Notes under the pieces: model-generated | Seen by the model: the letters and a program-made list of their open reading frames with translations, nothing else | Told to the model about the DNA's origin: nothing | The model's database searches: none | Shown: positions 8,445 through 15,988 of the stretch, piece by piece | How positions within the stretch are numbered: the stretch's first letter is position 1 | How the letters are laid out: each line of letters begins with the position of its first letter | Made by a program: the position numbers and the translations under genes | NCBI GenBank assembly: GCA_903961095.1 | Contig: CAJCDH010000028.1 | Location: 1-33,929, forward strand | Source: an uncultured Burkholderiales bacterium | Lineage (GTDB): Bacteria; Pseudomonadota; Gammaproteobacteria; Burkholderiales; Burkholderiaceae_C | Reading direction: 5' to 3' | Length of the DNA stretch: 33,929 nucleotides

Positions 8445-9158
8445 TCAGGCCTTTCTAGGAATCAACGACAAGAATTCACGGCGCAAGTTGGCATCTTTTA
8501 AGAATACTCCGCGCATGACAGAGTTGATCATTTTGCTGTCCATGTCTTTGACACCGCGCCAGCCCATGCAGAAGTGGCTGGCCTCCATGACGATTGCCAA
8601 ACCATCGGGTTGTGTTTTTCGCTGAATCAAATCAGCCAACTGCACCACAGCTTCCTCTTGAATTTGGGGGCGACCCATAATCCATTCGGCCAGCCTAGCG
8701 TATTTGGAAAGACCAATGACATTGGTGTGCTCGTTGGGTAAGACGCCAATCCAAATTTGACCAATGACAGGGCACAGGTGGTGGCTACAAGCACTGCGCA
8801 CCGTGATAGGGCCCACAATCATGAGTTCATTCAGGTGCTCGGCGTTGGGGAATTCTGTGACTTCAGGGCTTTCGGTATAGCGGCCTTTGAAAACTTCTTT
8901 CAAATACATTTTGGCCACTCGACGAGCGGTGTCTTGGGTGTTGTGATCGTTTTCAGTATCAATCACCATGCTGTCTAAAACGGTCTGCATTTTTTCAGCC
9001 ACTTCGTCCAACATTTGATCCAACTCGCCAGGCTGGATAAATTGAGAAATGTTGTCGTTGGCGTTGAATCGTTTGCGAGCAGCCAAAATACGCTCGCGGA
9101 TCTTCACGGAAACTGGTGTTCCGATATCTTCAACCGGCAAGTGAGTGGGAGCCTTCAT
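8445..9158 (-). CDS. folE: GTP cyclohydrolase I family (FolE), divergent in conserved motifs
   Basis: GTP cyclohydrolase I opens GTP to 7,8-dihydroneopterin triphosphate, the first step to folate and pterins. The 237-residue protein has the T-fold core: NTQDTARRVAKMY, zinc ligands Cys124, His127 and Cys197, and VIGLSKYARL. Two family motifs are altered. The near-invariant CEHH reads CSHH, and the end of the active site reads HFCMGWRGVKDMDSKM, with MINSVMRG where most FolE have Thr/Ser-rich sequence before GG. It may be a distinct FolE subgroup or paralogue rather than the main folate enzyme. ATG at 9158 leads a set with the BLUF and DUF429 genes. Confidence 0.9.
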   Translation of the reverse strand: MKAPTHLPVEDIGTPVSVKIRERILAARKRFNANDNISQFIQPGELDQMLDEVAEKMQTVLDSMVIDTENDHNTQDTARRVAKMYLKEVFKGRYTESPEVTEFPNAEHLNELMIVGPITVRSACSHHLCPVIGQIWIGVLPNEHTNVIGLSKYARLAEWIMGRPQIQEEAVVQLADLIQRKTQPDGLAIVMEASHFCMGWRGVKDMDSKMINSVMRGVFLKDANLRREFLSLIPRKA

Positions 9159-9251
9159 AAGCTTTTAATCAGTATTGTCAAACCTTGATCGTACCAGTGA
9201 ATGAAGCCACTTCACTCAATACGGACATGTGCAAAATAGGTACAAATTAAT

Positions 9252-10481
9252 TCAATAACGGTTGCCTGTCAGCCAAATTGCAAAACGCATTAAACCAAAT
9301 GCAATCCAGTCCATGGCCCTCTGAAATTGCGAACGATCTAGAAGTGATTGCGGCATCACGCGCTTACTTTTAGTCGACATGGCGTGTTCAAGCCCCTCCT
9401 TTAGGCGTTTGGCAAAGAAGGCGTCAGCCACCACCACATTGGCTTCCCTGGCCAAAAGCAAGCTAAAAGGGTCTAAATTGGAAGATCCCACGGTTGCCCA
9501 AGGTCGATCTTGATGCGCATCGATGACAGCTACTTTGGCATGTAAAAAGCTTTCGCCATATTCGAATATTTCTACCCCAGCTTCCAACAATTGCCGATAG
9601 ACTGGCCGCGCCGCGTGGTATTGCATGAAGTACTCATACCGCCCCTGTAGCAACAAGCGGACACGAACACCTCGTTGAGCCGCATGCACCAAGGCTTGCC
9701 GCAATTTTCTGCCAGGTAAAAAATAAGCATTGGCAATCACAATCTCGTGCCTGGCTAATCCAATGGCTCGCCGATATGCTTTTTCAATTTGTCCTCGATG
9801 CAGCAGGTTGTCCCTTAGCAACAAACCCGCTTTGGCAACCCACGTGTCGCCATGCGTTTGCCGAATGTCATGAATCCATGGCATGTGAAGTCCCGCGGCT
9901 CGAAAGGAGCTGAATGCTTCTGGAAAATTTTGCTGGCGCACATGGCGCACAGCTTGCATGCGCCACCACAACTGCGTTGTAGCCTCTTGAACTTGTTGTA
10001 CCAAGGCCCCCGTCGCGCAAACTGCAAAGTCCAAGCGAGGCGATTTCAAGGCCCCGTGCTGCGGATCATGCAAATCATCGAGGATGTTGATGCCACCACA
10101 AAAAGCCACATGACCATCAACCACACACAGCTTGCGATGCAACCTGCGCCATCGACTGGGAATGAGCAAACCCAGCGTGCCTAAAGGCGAGTAAACGCGC
10201 CACTCCACGCCCGCTGAGTCAAATCGAGTTCGCCACTCTTCTTTGAGTCTAGGCGTTCCAACGCCATCGACCACGACCCAAACACGCACGCCTCGGCGGC
10301 CGGCCCTCTCTAGCGCAGCAGCCACATACGCGCCATCGCCATGGAAATCAAAAATGTAAGTTTCGAGTTGGATGTGCGAACGCGCAGCATCCAAGGCACG
10401 AATCAATTCAGGAAAAAACTCTGCCCCACCTTGAAGCAGCTTGATTTGATGACCATCTCGAAGAACTGGGTGGCTTTTCAT
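9252..10481 (-). CDS. clsB: Cardiolipin synthase B-type phospholipase D family protein
   Basis: A 409-residue phosphatidyltransferase of the PLD superfamily that joins phosphatidyl groups to make cardiolipin at the inner membrane. Two HKD motifs are complete: His115/Lys117/Asp122 (HRKLCVVD) and His314/Lys316/Asp321 (HAKVAVID), each followed by a Gly/Asn segment (GGINI and GSSNLDPFS). There are no N-terminal transmembrane helices, as in ClsB and unlike ClsA; the C-terminus is hydrophobic. ATG at 10481 overlaps the stop of the upstream phosphatase-fold gene by 4 bases (ATGA). The pairing matches ybhP-clsB of E. coli, which supports the ClsB call. Confidence 0.92.
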   Translation of the reverse strand: MKSHPVLRDGHQIKLLQGGAEFFPELIRALDAARSHIQLETYIFDFHGDGAYVAAALERAGRRGVRVWVVVDGVGTPRLKEEWRTRFDSAGVEWRVYSPLGTLGLLIPSRWRRLHRKLCVVDGHVAFCGGINILDDLHDPQHGALKSPRLDFAVCATGALVQQVQEATTQLWWRMQAVRHVRQQNFPEAFSSFRAAGLHMPWIHDIRQTHGDTWVAKAGLLLRDNLLHRGQIEKAYRRAIGLARHEIVIANAYFLPGRKLRQALVHAAQRGVRVRLLLQGRYEYFMQYHAARPVYRQLLEAGVEIFEYGESFLHAKVAVIDAHQDRPWATVGSSNLDPFSLLLAREANVVVADAFFAKRLKEGLEHAMSTKSKRVMPQSLLDRSQFQRAMDWIAFGLMRFAIWLTGNRY

Positions 10482-11281
10482 AGGTCAAATTGCGCCACCA
10501 AAGGCAAATGATCAGACATCCGACTCCAAATTTTGCCGTGAGGCACCATCTGACTCACGGGGCTCAAGCCCTTGGCATACACATGATCAAGCTGAACAAT
10601 GGGCAATCGCGAGGGGTATGTGAGGTGTTTGGGGCCTTCACATTCCATCAGGTTCTTGGTTCGCATCATCTTGGTGACGCGCGTGCCCCAGTCATTGAAA
10701 TCACCAGCAACCAACAGGGGCGAACCTGTGGGCACTTCTCGTTCAATGTAATGATGCAACTGCTCTATTTGACGAACCCGGCTAGCAGGAATGAGGCCCA
10801 AGTGCACGACAATGACATGAACATTCAAGGGCAATGATGGCCTTGAAAAGGCGAGTGTTGCTGATGCTCTGTGTGTTGCCGCTTGCGCCTCTCCAACTTG
10901 AATTTCTACATGCAACAGACCTCGCTGCTCAAATCGATGGTCTGACATGTCCTCATGACGATGCGAAACCACAGGCCAGCGTGAAAGTAACGCATTGCCA
11001 TGTTCACCATGGCGCGTCACGGCATTGGTCTTGTAAATGGCCTCATAGCCTGGGGGGGCTAAAAACTCTGCCTGAGGCATTTCTGGCCAATGCTTGAAAT
11101 ATTTTTCTTCGCGTCGATGGACTTTTCTAACCTCTTGCAGGCACACAATGTCGGCGTCTAGTTGTTCAATGGCCAAGCCTAAATTGTGAATTTCAAGGCG
11201 CCGTGCTGGCCCTAAACCTTGAACACCCTTGTGAATGTTGTAGGTGGCCACTTTCAAAAAAGCAGAATTCTCTTTTTTCAT
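10478..11281 (-). CDS. Endonuclease/exonuclease/phosphatase family protein (YbhP type)
   Basis: A 267-residue protein with the DNase I-like phosphohydrolase fold. Seen in order: VATYNIHKG near the N-terminus, the metal-binding Glu in CLQEVRK, VVHLGLIPASR, the catalytic Asp/Asn pair in VAGDFNDWG, and the closing SDHLPLV with the Asp-His pair. The substrate is unknown; in this family it ranges from DNA to inositol phosphates and sphingomyelin. The neighbour clsB suggests a phospholipid-related role, as proposed for E. coli YbhP. I chose ATG at 11281, which overlaps the nudB stop as ATGA. A longer in-frame extension to 11374 lies inside nudB and has no family-like sequence. Confidence 0.88.
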   Translation of the reverse strand: MKKENSAFLKVATYNIHKGVQGLGPARRLEIHNLGLAIEQLDADIVCLQEVRKVHRREEKYFKHWPEMPQAEFLAPPGYEAIYKTNAVTRHGEHGNALLSRWPVVSHRHEDMSDHRFEQRGLLHVEIQVGEAQAATHRASATLAFSRPSLPLNVHVIVVHLGLIPASRVRQIEQLHHYIEREVPTGSPLLVAGDFNDWGTRVTKMMRTKNLMECEGPKHLTYPSRLPIVQLDHVYAKGLSPVSQMVPHGKIWSRMSDHLPLVAQFDL

Positions 11282-11772
11282 CGCAGACCTTGCAAGCAAC
11301 GCGGCAACATCAATATAGCCTCGGCATTGGAAGGCGAAAAACAGGTGTCGGCTGCTGCTTGCCAGGACAGCCATTGGTATTCGGTGTGTTCATTGGGACT
11401 TAATTGAACAGGCATTTTTTGGGGCAATTTCAAGCCAAAGACACGCTCCTTGTTGTGACTGACATGGGGTGCATATCGAAAACGCCAGGCCGGATAGATT
11501 TCATAAATATTTTCCAGGGCCCAATCTGACAACTCGAACTCCGGATGTGTGGCGTCTATGCCGGTCTCTTCCATCACCTCACGGCATGCTGTTTGCTGCC
11601 ATGTCTCTGTTTCAAAATCTTTGCTGCCTGTGACAGATTGCCACGTGCCTGCATCAGCCCTGCGAATCAGCAGCACTTGCGCTTCGATTGTGTAGATCAC
11701 AACCAAAACAGATTCTGGAATTTTGTAAGGAGGTCTTTGCATATCCCGATCATTCTGCATGAAGTTAGTCAT
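11278..11772 (-). CDS. nudB: Nudix hydrolase, dihydroneopterin triphosphate diphosphatase (NudB type)
   Basis: Removes pyrophosphate from dihydroneopterin triphosphate, the step after FolE in folate synthesis. The 164-residue product carries a Nudix box ending REVMEETGI (residues 64-72). The GS-to-Glu part before it is one residue longer than the E. coli pattern. Characteristic NudB segments are ESVLVVIYT, WQSVTGS and a final EYQWLSW. The start is uncertain: ATG at 11772, 11760 and 11742 are all in frame without a good Shine-Dalgarno, and 11742 gives the N-terminus closest to E. coli NudB. The stop overlaps the next gene's ATG. aspS, its usual upstream partner, is separated from it by an oppositely oriented methyltransferase gene. 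Confidence 0.85.
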   Translation of the reverse strand: MTNFMQNDRDMQRPPYKIPESVLVVIYTIEAQVLLIRRADAGTWQSVTGSKDFETETWQQTACREVMEETGIDATHPEFELSDWALENIYEIYPAWRFRYAPHVSHNKERVFGLKLPQKMPVQLSPNEHTEYQWLSWQAAADTCFSPSNAEAILMLPRCLQGLR

Positions 11773-11821
11773 TGTCTAGAAGGGTTTCAGCAATTGACGC
11801 AGAAGCACCTATGATCAAGCC

Positions 11822-13027
11822 ATGAACAGCCAAGACGCCCCCAAACTCCCCGCAACCTCCCTCAAAGTTGTTGCCCCCGCCATCACTTGGCAAGAAAACG
11901 GCCATGATTGCGAGGATGCTTGGCGCAGCGAACGAGGCGCGCCGGTTCCTAAACGCGTGGTTTTAGCAGACGATACCCTGAGCGCTGACAGTGCCTATCG
12001 CTTGGCATGCGCAGGAACAGGCATGCTTTGGCGTGGTGACTTTCAAAATGCCCGGCTCTTGCTGCAAGCTCTGGCCAGACGGTGCGATGCCCCTAAAAAA
12101 GTTCGCAGAGCTTCCAAGACACACCCTGAGGCAACTCACACCCCACCAGAAATTTTTCACTTACACCGACAAGCTCAGTCCCAGCGCGCCCGCACCCTGA
12201 GCATGATCTTGATTCAAATCAATCCAGATCGCCAAATTAGTTTGCGCCGTGCCCCCGATTGGCGAGCGGCCATGAAAGAAGCTTGGGGTCCGGCTGTCAG
12301 CACCGGGTGTGTGACATCATTGCGCGAGTTGTTGGGCTTGGTGGGCGCGCATGAGTGGCATGAAAAGGGCATGGAAATTTCTGCGCTCGGCACTGCACCC
12401 CTCAACCGCATTCACCCAAGCTACGGCGTTTTTTCCCCCGTGCGCGGCGAATACATTCAGCTGGTGGCCGATGCACCCTTGCCTAGCACCGAATTGGCCT
12501 TTGACATCGGTATAGGCACTGGCGTGCTGTCTGCTGTGTTGGCCAGGCGCGGCGTCAAACATGTCGTGGGTACCGATCTCGATCCACGTGCCTTGGCTTG
12601 CGCCAAAGAAAATATTCAGCGCTTGGGCTTAAAAGAAAAAGTTGAGTTAATTCAAACCGACCTCTTCCCTGAAGGCAAAGCACCCTTGGTGGTGTGCAAT
12701 CCACCGTGGTTGCCTGCGCGCGCAAGTGCGCCCATTGAGAGGGCCATCTATGACGAAAACAGTGCCATGCTGAAGGGGTTTTTAGCAGGCTTGTCGGCAC
12801 ACCTTACCGCCAAAGGCGAAGGCTGGTTGATCTTGTCAGACTTGGCTGAGCATTTGGGTTTGCGTACCCGCGCAGAACTAGAAGGGTGGATTGAAGCTGG
12901 TGGCTTGAAAGTGCTCGACAAAATAGATACCAAGGCCGAGCACAAGAAGGTTCAAGATGAAAGCGATCCACTGCATGCAGCCCGCGCTGCGGAGATGACT
13001 TCCTTGTGGCGCTTGGCCCTGATCTAA
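11822..13027 (+). CDS. Class I SAM-dependent methyltransferase, NPPW type
   Basis: A 401-residue protein. The C-terminal half (about residues 205-340) is a Rossmann methyltransferase domain, with the SAM-binding FDIGIGTG at 227-234, the acidic GTDLDP strand, and the catalytic NPPW at 293-296. NPPY/W motifs mark enzymes that methylate exocyclic or amide nitrogens (adenine or guanine N, glutamine N5, as in PrmC and RlmG). The N-terminal half (about 1-200) is a less conserved region I do not recognise; it may bind the substrate. It stands alone on the plus strand between nudB and aspS and ends at a strong hairpin. The target (rRNA, protein or small molecule) cannot be told from sequence. Confidence 0.85.
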   Translation: MNSQDAPKLPATSLKVVAPAITWQENGHDCEDAWRSERGAPVPKRVVLADDTLSADSAYRLACAGTGMLWRGDFQNARLLLQALARRCDAPKKVRRASKTHPEATHTPPEIFHLHRQAQSQRARTLSMILIQINPDRQISLRRAPDWRAAMKEAWGPAVSTGCVTSLRELLGLVGAHEWHEKGMEISALGTAPLNRIHPSYGVFSPVRGEYIQLVADAPLPSTELAFDIGIGTGVLSAVLARRGVKHVVGTDLDPRALACAKENIQRLGLKEKVELIQTDLFPEGKAPLVVCNPPWLPARASAPIERAIYDENSAMLKGFLAGLSAHLTAKGEGWLILSDLAEHLGLRTRAELEGWIEAGGLKVLDKIDTKAEHKKVQDESDPLHAARAAEMTSLWRLALI

Positions 13028-13071
13028 ACCGCTGAAGTGGTTCGCAAAGACGGCTTAACGCCGTCCAGTAG

Positions 13072-13098
13072 AAAGGCCGCTGATTGAGCGGCCTTTTT
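13072..13098. terminator. Bidirectional rho-independent terminator between the methyltransferase gene and aspS
   Basis: A perfect 10-bp stem, AAAGGCCGCT (13072-13081) with AGCGGCCTTT (13087-13096), and a 5-base loop GATTG, followed on the plus strand by a T-run of five. On the minus strand the T-run is three bases. It lies 45 bases past the methyltransferase stop and 4 bases before the aspS stop, so it serves both convergent genes. Confidence 0.88.
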
Positions 13099-13101
13099 AC
13101 T

Positions 13102-14901
13102 TTAAGCCTTGACGGCTTCGGGATTGCGCACTCGAATGTGCAACTCACGCAGTTGCTTCTCGTCCACTGGACTTGGCGCTTGTGTGAGCAAACATTGTGC
13201 ACGTTGAGTTTTGGGAAAGGCAATCACGTCGCGAATAGACTCTGCACCGGTCATCAAGGTGATGATGCGATCTAAGCCAAAGGCTAAACCACCGTGGGGT
13301 GGCGCGCCGTATTGGAGGGCATCAAGCAAGAAGCCAAATTTGAGCTGAGCTTCATCAGGGGTGATCTTGAGAGCATCAAACACTTTTTGCTGTACATCTG
13401 CGCGGTGAATACGCACAGAACCACCACCGATTTCCCAACCATTCAAGACCATGTCATAGCCTTTGGCAATGCACTTCTCGGGGGCTGTCACCATCCAGTC
13501 TTCGTGGCCATCTTTGGGCGCTGTGAAGGGATGGTGTACGGCTGTGTAACGTTGTGACTCTTCGTCGTATTCGAACATGGGGAAGTCAACCACCCACATG
13601 GGTGCCCAGCGGTTTTCGAACAAACCAGATTTTTTGGCAAATTCGGTGTGGCCAATTTTGAGGCGCAAAGCACCGATGGCGTCATTGACCACTTTGGCTT
13701 TGTCGGCACCGAAGAACAGGATGTCGCCATCTTGAGCATTGGTGCGTTTGAGGATTTCGGCAATTGCTGCATCGTGCAAGTTTTTCACGATGGGGCTTTG
13801 CAGACCGTCACGGCCTTTGGCAACTTCGTTGACCTTGATCCAGGCCAAACCTTTAGCGCCGTAGATTTTGACGAACTCGGTGTAGCCATCGATCTCACCG
13901 CGGCTAATTTCGGAGCCATCAGGTACGCGCAATGCCACCACACGGCCACCGGGGGTGGTTGCTGGTGTGCTAAACACTTTGAAGTCGACGTCGCCCATGA
14001 TGTCGGTGAGTTCGGTGAACTCCAACTTCACGCGCAAGTCTGGCTTGTCAGAACCAAAGCGGTGCATGGCTTCTGAGTAAGCCATCACTGGGAAGGCGCC
14101 CAGGTCAATGTTCAAGACTTTCTTGAACACGCTGCTGATCATGCCTTGGAACATGTCGCGAATTTCTTGCTCGCCCAAAAAGGACGTTTCAATATCAATC
14201 TGCGTAAATTCAGGTTGGCGATCGGCACGCAGGTCTTCGTCGCGGAAACACTTGGTGATTTGGTAGTAACGGTCGTAGCCAGCCACCATAAGCAACTGCT
14301 TGAACAACTGCGGCGACTGTGGCAATGCAAAGAAATGACCATCGTGAACGCGACTGGGCACCAAGTAATCGCGTGCGCCTTCGGGCGTGCTCTTGGTGAG
14401 CATGGGGGTTTCAATATCGATGAAGCCGTTTTCGTCCAAGAACTTGCGAACTTCCATGGCCACTTTGTAGCGCAGCATGAGGTTGTTTTGCATGTAGGGA
14501 CGACGCAGATCAAGCACGCGGTGCGTGAGGCGTGTGGTTTCAGACAGGTTGTCGTCGTCGAGCAAGAAAGGGGGCGTGACCGAAGGATTCAGCACTGTCA
14601 ATTCATGACACAAGATTTCAATTTTGCCGCTTTTCAGGTTGTCGTTGGTGGTGCCATCAGGACGTGCTCGCACCAAGCCTTTGATCTGAATGCAGAACTC
14701 GTTGCGCAAGCCTTCGGCCGTTTTGAACATGTCGGCGCGGTCTGGATCACAAACCACTTGCACATAGCCTTCGCGATCGCGCACGTCGACAAAGATCACG
14801 CCACCATGGTCACGGCGGCGATTGACCCAACCGCACAAGGTGACGGTTTGGCCCATCAGGGCCTCGGTAACTAGACCGCAGTAGTGTGAACGCATAGACA
14901 T
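13102..14901 (-). CDS. aspS: Aspartyl-tRNA synthetase
   Basis: Charges tRNA-Asp (and, in non-discriminating forms, tRNA-Asn) with aspartate. The 599-residue product has the bacterial class IIb layout: an N-terminal OB-fold anticodon-binding domain (about residues 1-110, with [24 protein letters not shown]), the catalytic core with [11 protein letters not shown] and [18 protein letters not shown], a bacterial GAD insertion (about 300-420), and motif 3 near [18 protein letters not shown] at 14901 gives the family start MSMRSHYCG; the longer reading frame to 15048 runs into the upstream gene and is not real. It follows fmdB and the DUF502 gene, an order I associate with Burkholderiales. Whether it is discriminating depends on the presence of asnS or gatCAB elsewhere. 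Confidence 0.96.
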   Translation of the reverse strand: MSMRSHYCGLVTEALMGQTVTLCGWVNRRRDHGGVIFVDVRDREGYVQVVCDPDRADMFKTAEGLRNEFCIQIKGLVRARPDGTTNDNLKSGKIEILCHELTVLNPSVTPPFLLDDDNLSETTRLTHRVLDLRRPYMQNNLMLRYKVAMEVRKFLDENGFIDIETPMLTKSTPEGARDYLVPSRVHDGHFFALPQSPQLFKQLLMVAGYDRYYQITKCFRDEDLRADRQPEFTQIDIETSFLGEQEIRDMFQGMISSVFKKVLNIDLGAFPVMAYSEAMHRFGSDKPDLRVKLEFTELTDIMGDVDFKVFSTPATTPGGRVVALRVPDGSEISRGEIDGYTEFVKIYGAKGLAWIKVNEVAKGRDGLQSPIVKNLHDAAIAEILKRTNAQDGDILFFGADKAKVVNDAIGALRLKIGHTEFAKKSGLFENRWAPMWVVDFPMFEYDEESQRYTAVHHPFTAPKDGHEDWMVTAPEKCIAKGYDMVLNGWEIGGGSVRIHRADVQQKVFDALKITPDEAQLKFGFLLDALQYGAPPHGGLAFGLDRIITLMTGAESIRDVIAFPKTQRAQCLLTQAPSPVDEKQLRELHIRVRNPEAVKA

Positions 14902-14947
14902 GGGAGAAGTTCTTTCAAATGGAAATAGGTCTTGGCTTGAGGCCAAT

Positions 14948-15613
14948 TCAAACTGATTCAGAAGCTTGTTGCTTGACTGGCAAAGCGTCGGGGCCGCCGG
15001 GCACCACAACGCCCATCGAGATGATGTACTTGAGGGCATCGTCCACACTCATGTCCAACTCCACCACATTGGCTTTGGGCATCATGAGGAAAAAACCCGA
15101 AGTGGGGTTTGGCGTGGTGGGTACATAGACGCTGACACAGTCTTCGGGCAAATGCTGAGCCACTTGACCACCAGGAGCACCTGTTAAAAATGCAATGGTC
15201 CAAGAACCCTGATGAGGGTATTGCACCAACAGCGCTTTTGAAAATGCATTGCCACTGCCAGAAAACAAGGTGTCAGCCACTTGTTTCACACTGGAGTAGA
15301 TGCTGTTAACAACAGGAATGCGAGTGATGACTTTTGACCACTGACGCAGCCACCATTGACCAAAAATATTGGTCACAAAGACACCCGTAAAGTAGATGAC
15401 AACTGCAACCAAAATCACGCCTAGACCAGGCATGTGGCGCAATGATTCAGCCACGCTGTGCATGCCGGGAATGACGGCATCAAGGGCGCCAAGAACGGCC
15501 AAGAAAATACCGTCCATGGTGCCGACCAACCAGGTTAGCAACCACACCGTAACGCCCATCGGCAGCCAGACGAGCATGCCAGTCAATAAATAATGGCGAA
15601 TTTTCAAGTTCAT
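14948..15613 (-). CDS. DUF502 family membrane protein
   Basis: Function not known. The 221-residue protein has two clear transmembrane helices near the N-terminus (about residues 8-30 and 60-85). A conserved soluble part follows, with [19 protein letters not shown], the [31 protein letters not shown] region and [21 protein letters not shown]. These are hallmarks of the DUF502 family, which occurs in many bacteria and in plants. The gene lies 10 bases after fmdB and 46 bases before aspS, so it is probably co-transcribed with them. No catalytic residues can be proposed. Confidence 0.9.
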   Translation of the reverse strand: MNLKIRHYLLTGMLVWLPMGVTVWLLTWLVGTMDGIFLAVLGALDAVIPGMHSVAESLRHMPGLGVILVAVVIYFTGVFVTNIFGQWWLRQWSKVITRIPVVNSIYSSVKQVADTLFSGSGNAFSKALLVQYPHQGSWTIAFLTGAPGGQVAQHLPEDCVSVYVPTTPNPTSGFFLMMPKANVVELDMSVDDALKYIISMGVVVPGGPDALPVKQQASESV

Positions 15614-15623
15614 TTAAAAAGCC

Positions 15624-15947
15624 TCAATGACAAGCACATGAAGCAGCGCAAGCGGAAGGGGCAGCTGAGGCACTGGGTTCGGCTGCTGGGCTTGCGCCAC
15701 CAGCGTCGGTGGCAGCAGGTGCACCTGCTGCAGCGGCACCTGCCACTGCAGGCGTAGCGGCAGCGCCACCTTTGAAATCAGTGGCATACCAACCGGAACC
15801 TTTAAGCTGAAAACCAGCGGCTGTGAGTTGTTTGTTGAAAGTGGGCGCACCACAGGAAGGACATTGAGTCAGCAGGTCGTCTGACATCTTTTGCAAAACA
15901 TCCTTGGCATGGCCACAGGAATCACACTTGTAGGCGTAGATGGGCAT
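15624..15947 (-). CDS. FmdB-type zinc-ribbon protein with Ala-rich, Cys-ended tail
   Basis: A 107-residue protein. Residues 1-40 form an FmdB zinc ribbon, MPIYAYKCDSCG, with Cys8/Cys11 and Cys29/Cys32 as the probable zinc ligands. The next conserved piece is FQLKGSGWYATDFKG. Residues 60-99 are low-complexity Ala/Pro/Gly, and the chain ends with Cys100, Cys104, Cys106 and His107. FmdB was named as a putative regulator of formamidase/acetamidase operons, but stand-alone members are widespread and their real role is unknown. It is the first gene of the fmdB-DUF502-aspS set. ATG at 15947 is clear. Confidence 0.9.
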   Translation of the reverse strand: MPIYAYKCDSCGHAKDVLQKMSDDLLTQCPSCGAPTFNKQLTAAGFQLKGSGWYATDFKGGAAATPAVAGAAAAGAPAATDAGGASPAAEPSASAAPSACAASCACH

Positions 15948-15982
15948 GTAGAAGGTTCTCGCGTTGAATCACAAAACCCTCA

Positions 15983-15988
15983 ATTATA
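15983..15988 (-). promoter_or_regulatory. Possible -10 element for the fmdB-DUF502-aspS set
   Basis: The reverse strand reads TATAAT across the stop codon of the symporter gene. A start of transcription about 30 bases before the fmdB ATG would follow. I see no good -35 (the best is CATGTC at 16 bases spacing), so this is a weak call. Confidence 0.35.

Noticed and set aside
9177-9182. TTGACA on the minus strand upstream of folE
   Set aside because: A -10 at the standard distance would fall on the folE start codon and there is no TATAAT-like sequence there.
9198-9217. Imperfect hairpin between clsB and folE (GAGTGAAG with CTTCATTC on the minus strand)
   Set aside because: It has a 3-base loop, one G-T pair and no following T-run, and it does not follow a gene end closely, so I do not call it a terminator.
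14146-14874. 242-codon open frame on the plus strand
   Set aside because: It lies wholly antisense to aspS, has no recognisable domain and no start signal; the aspS reading is unmistakable.
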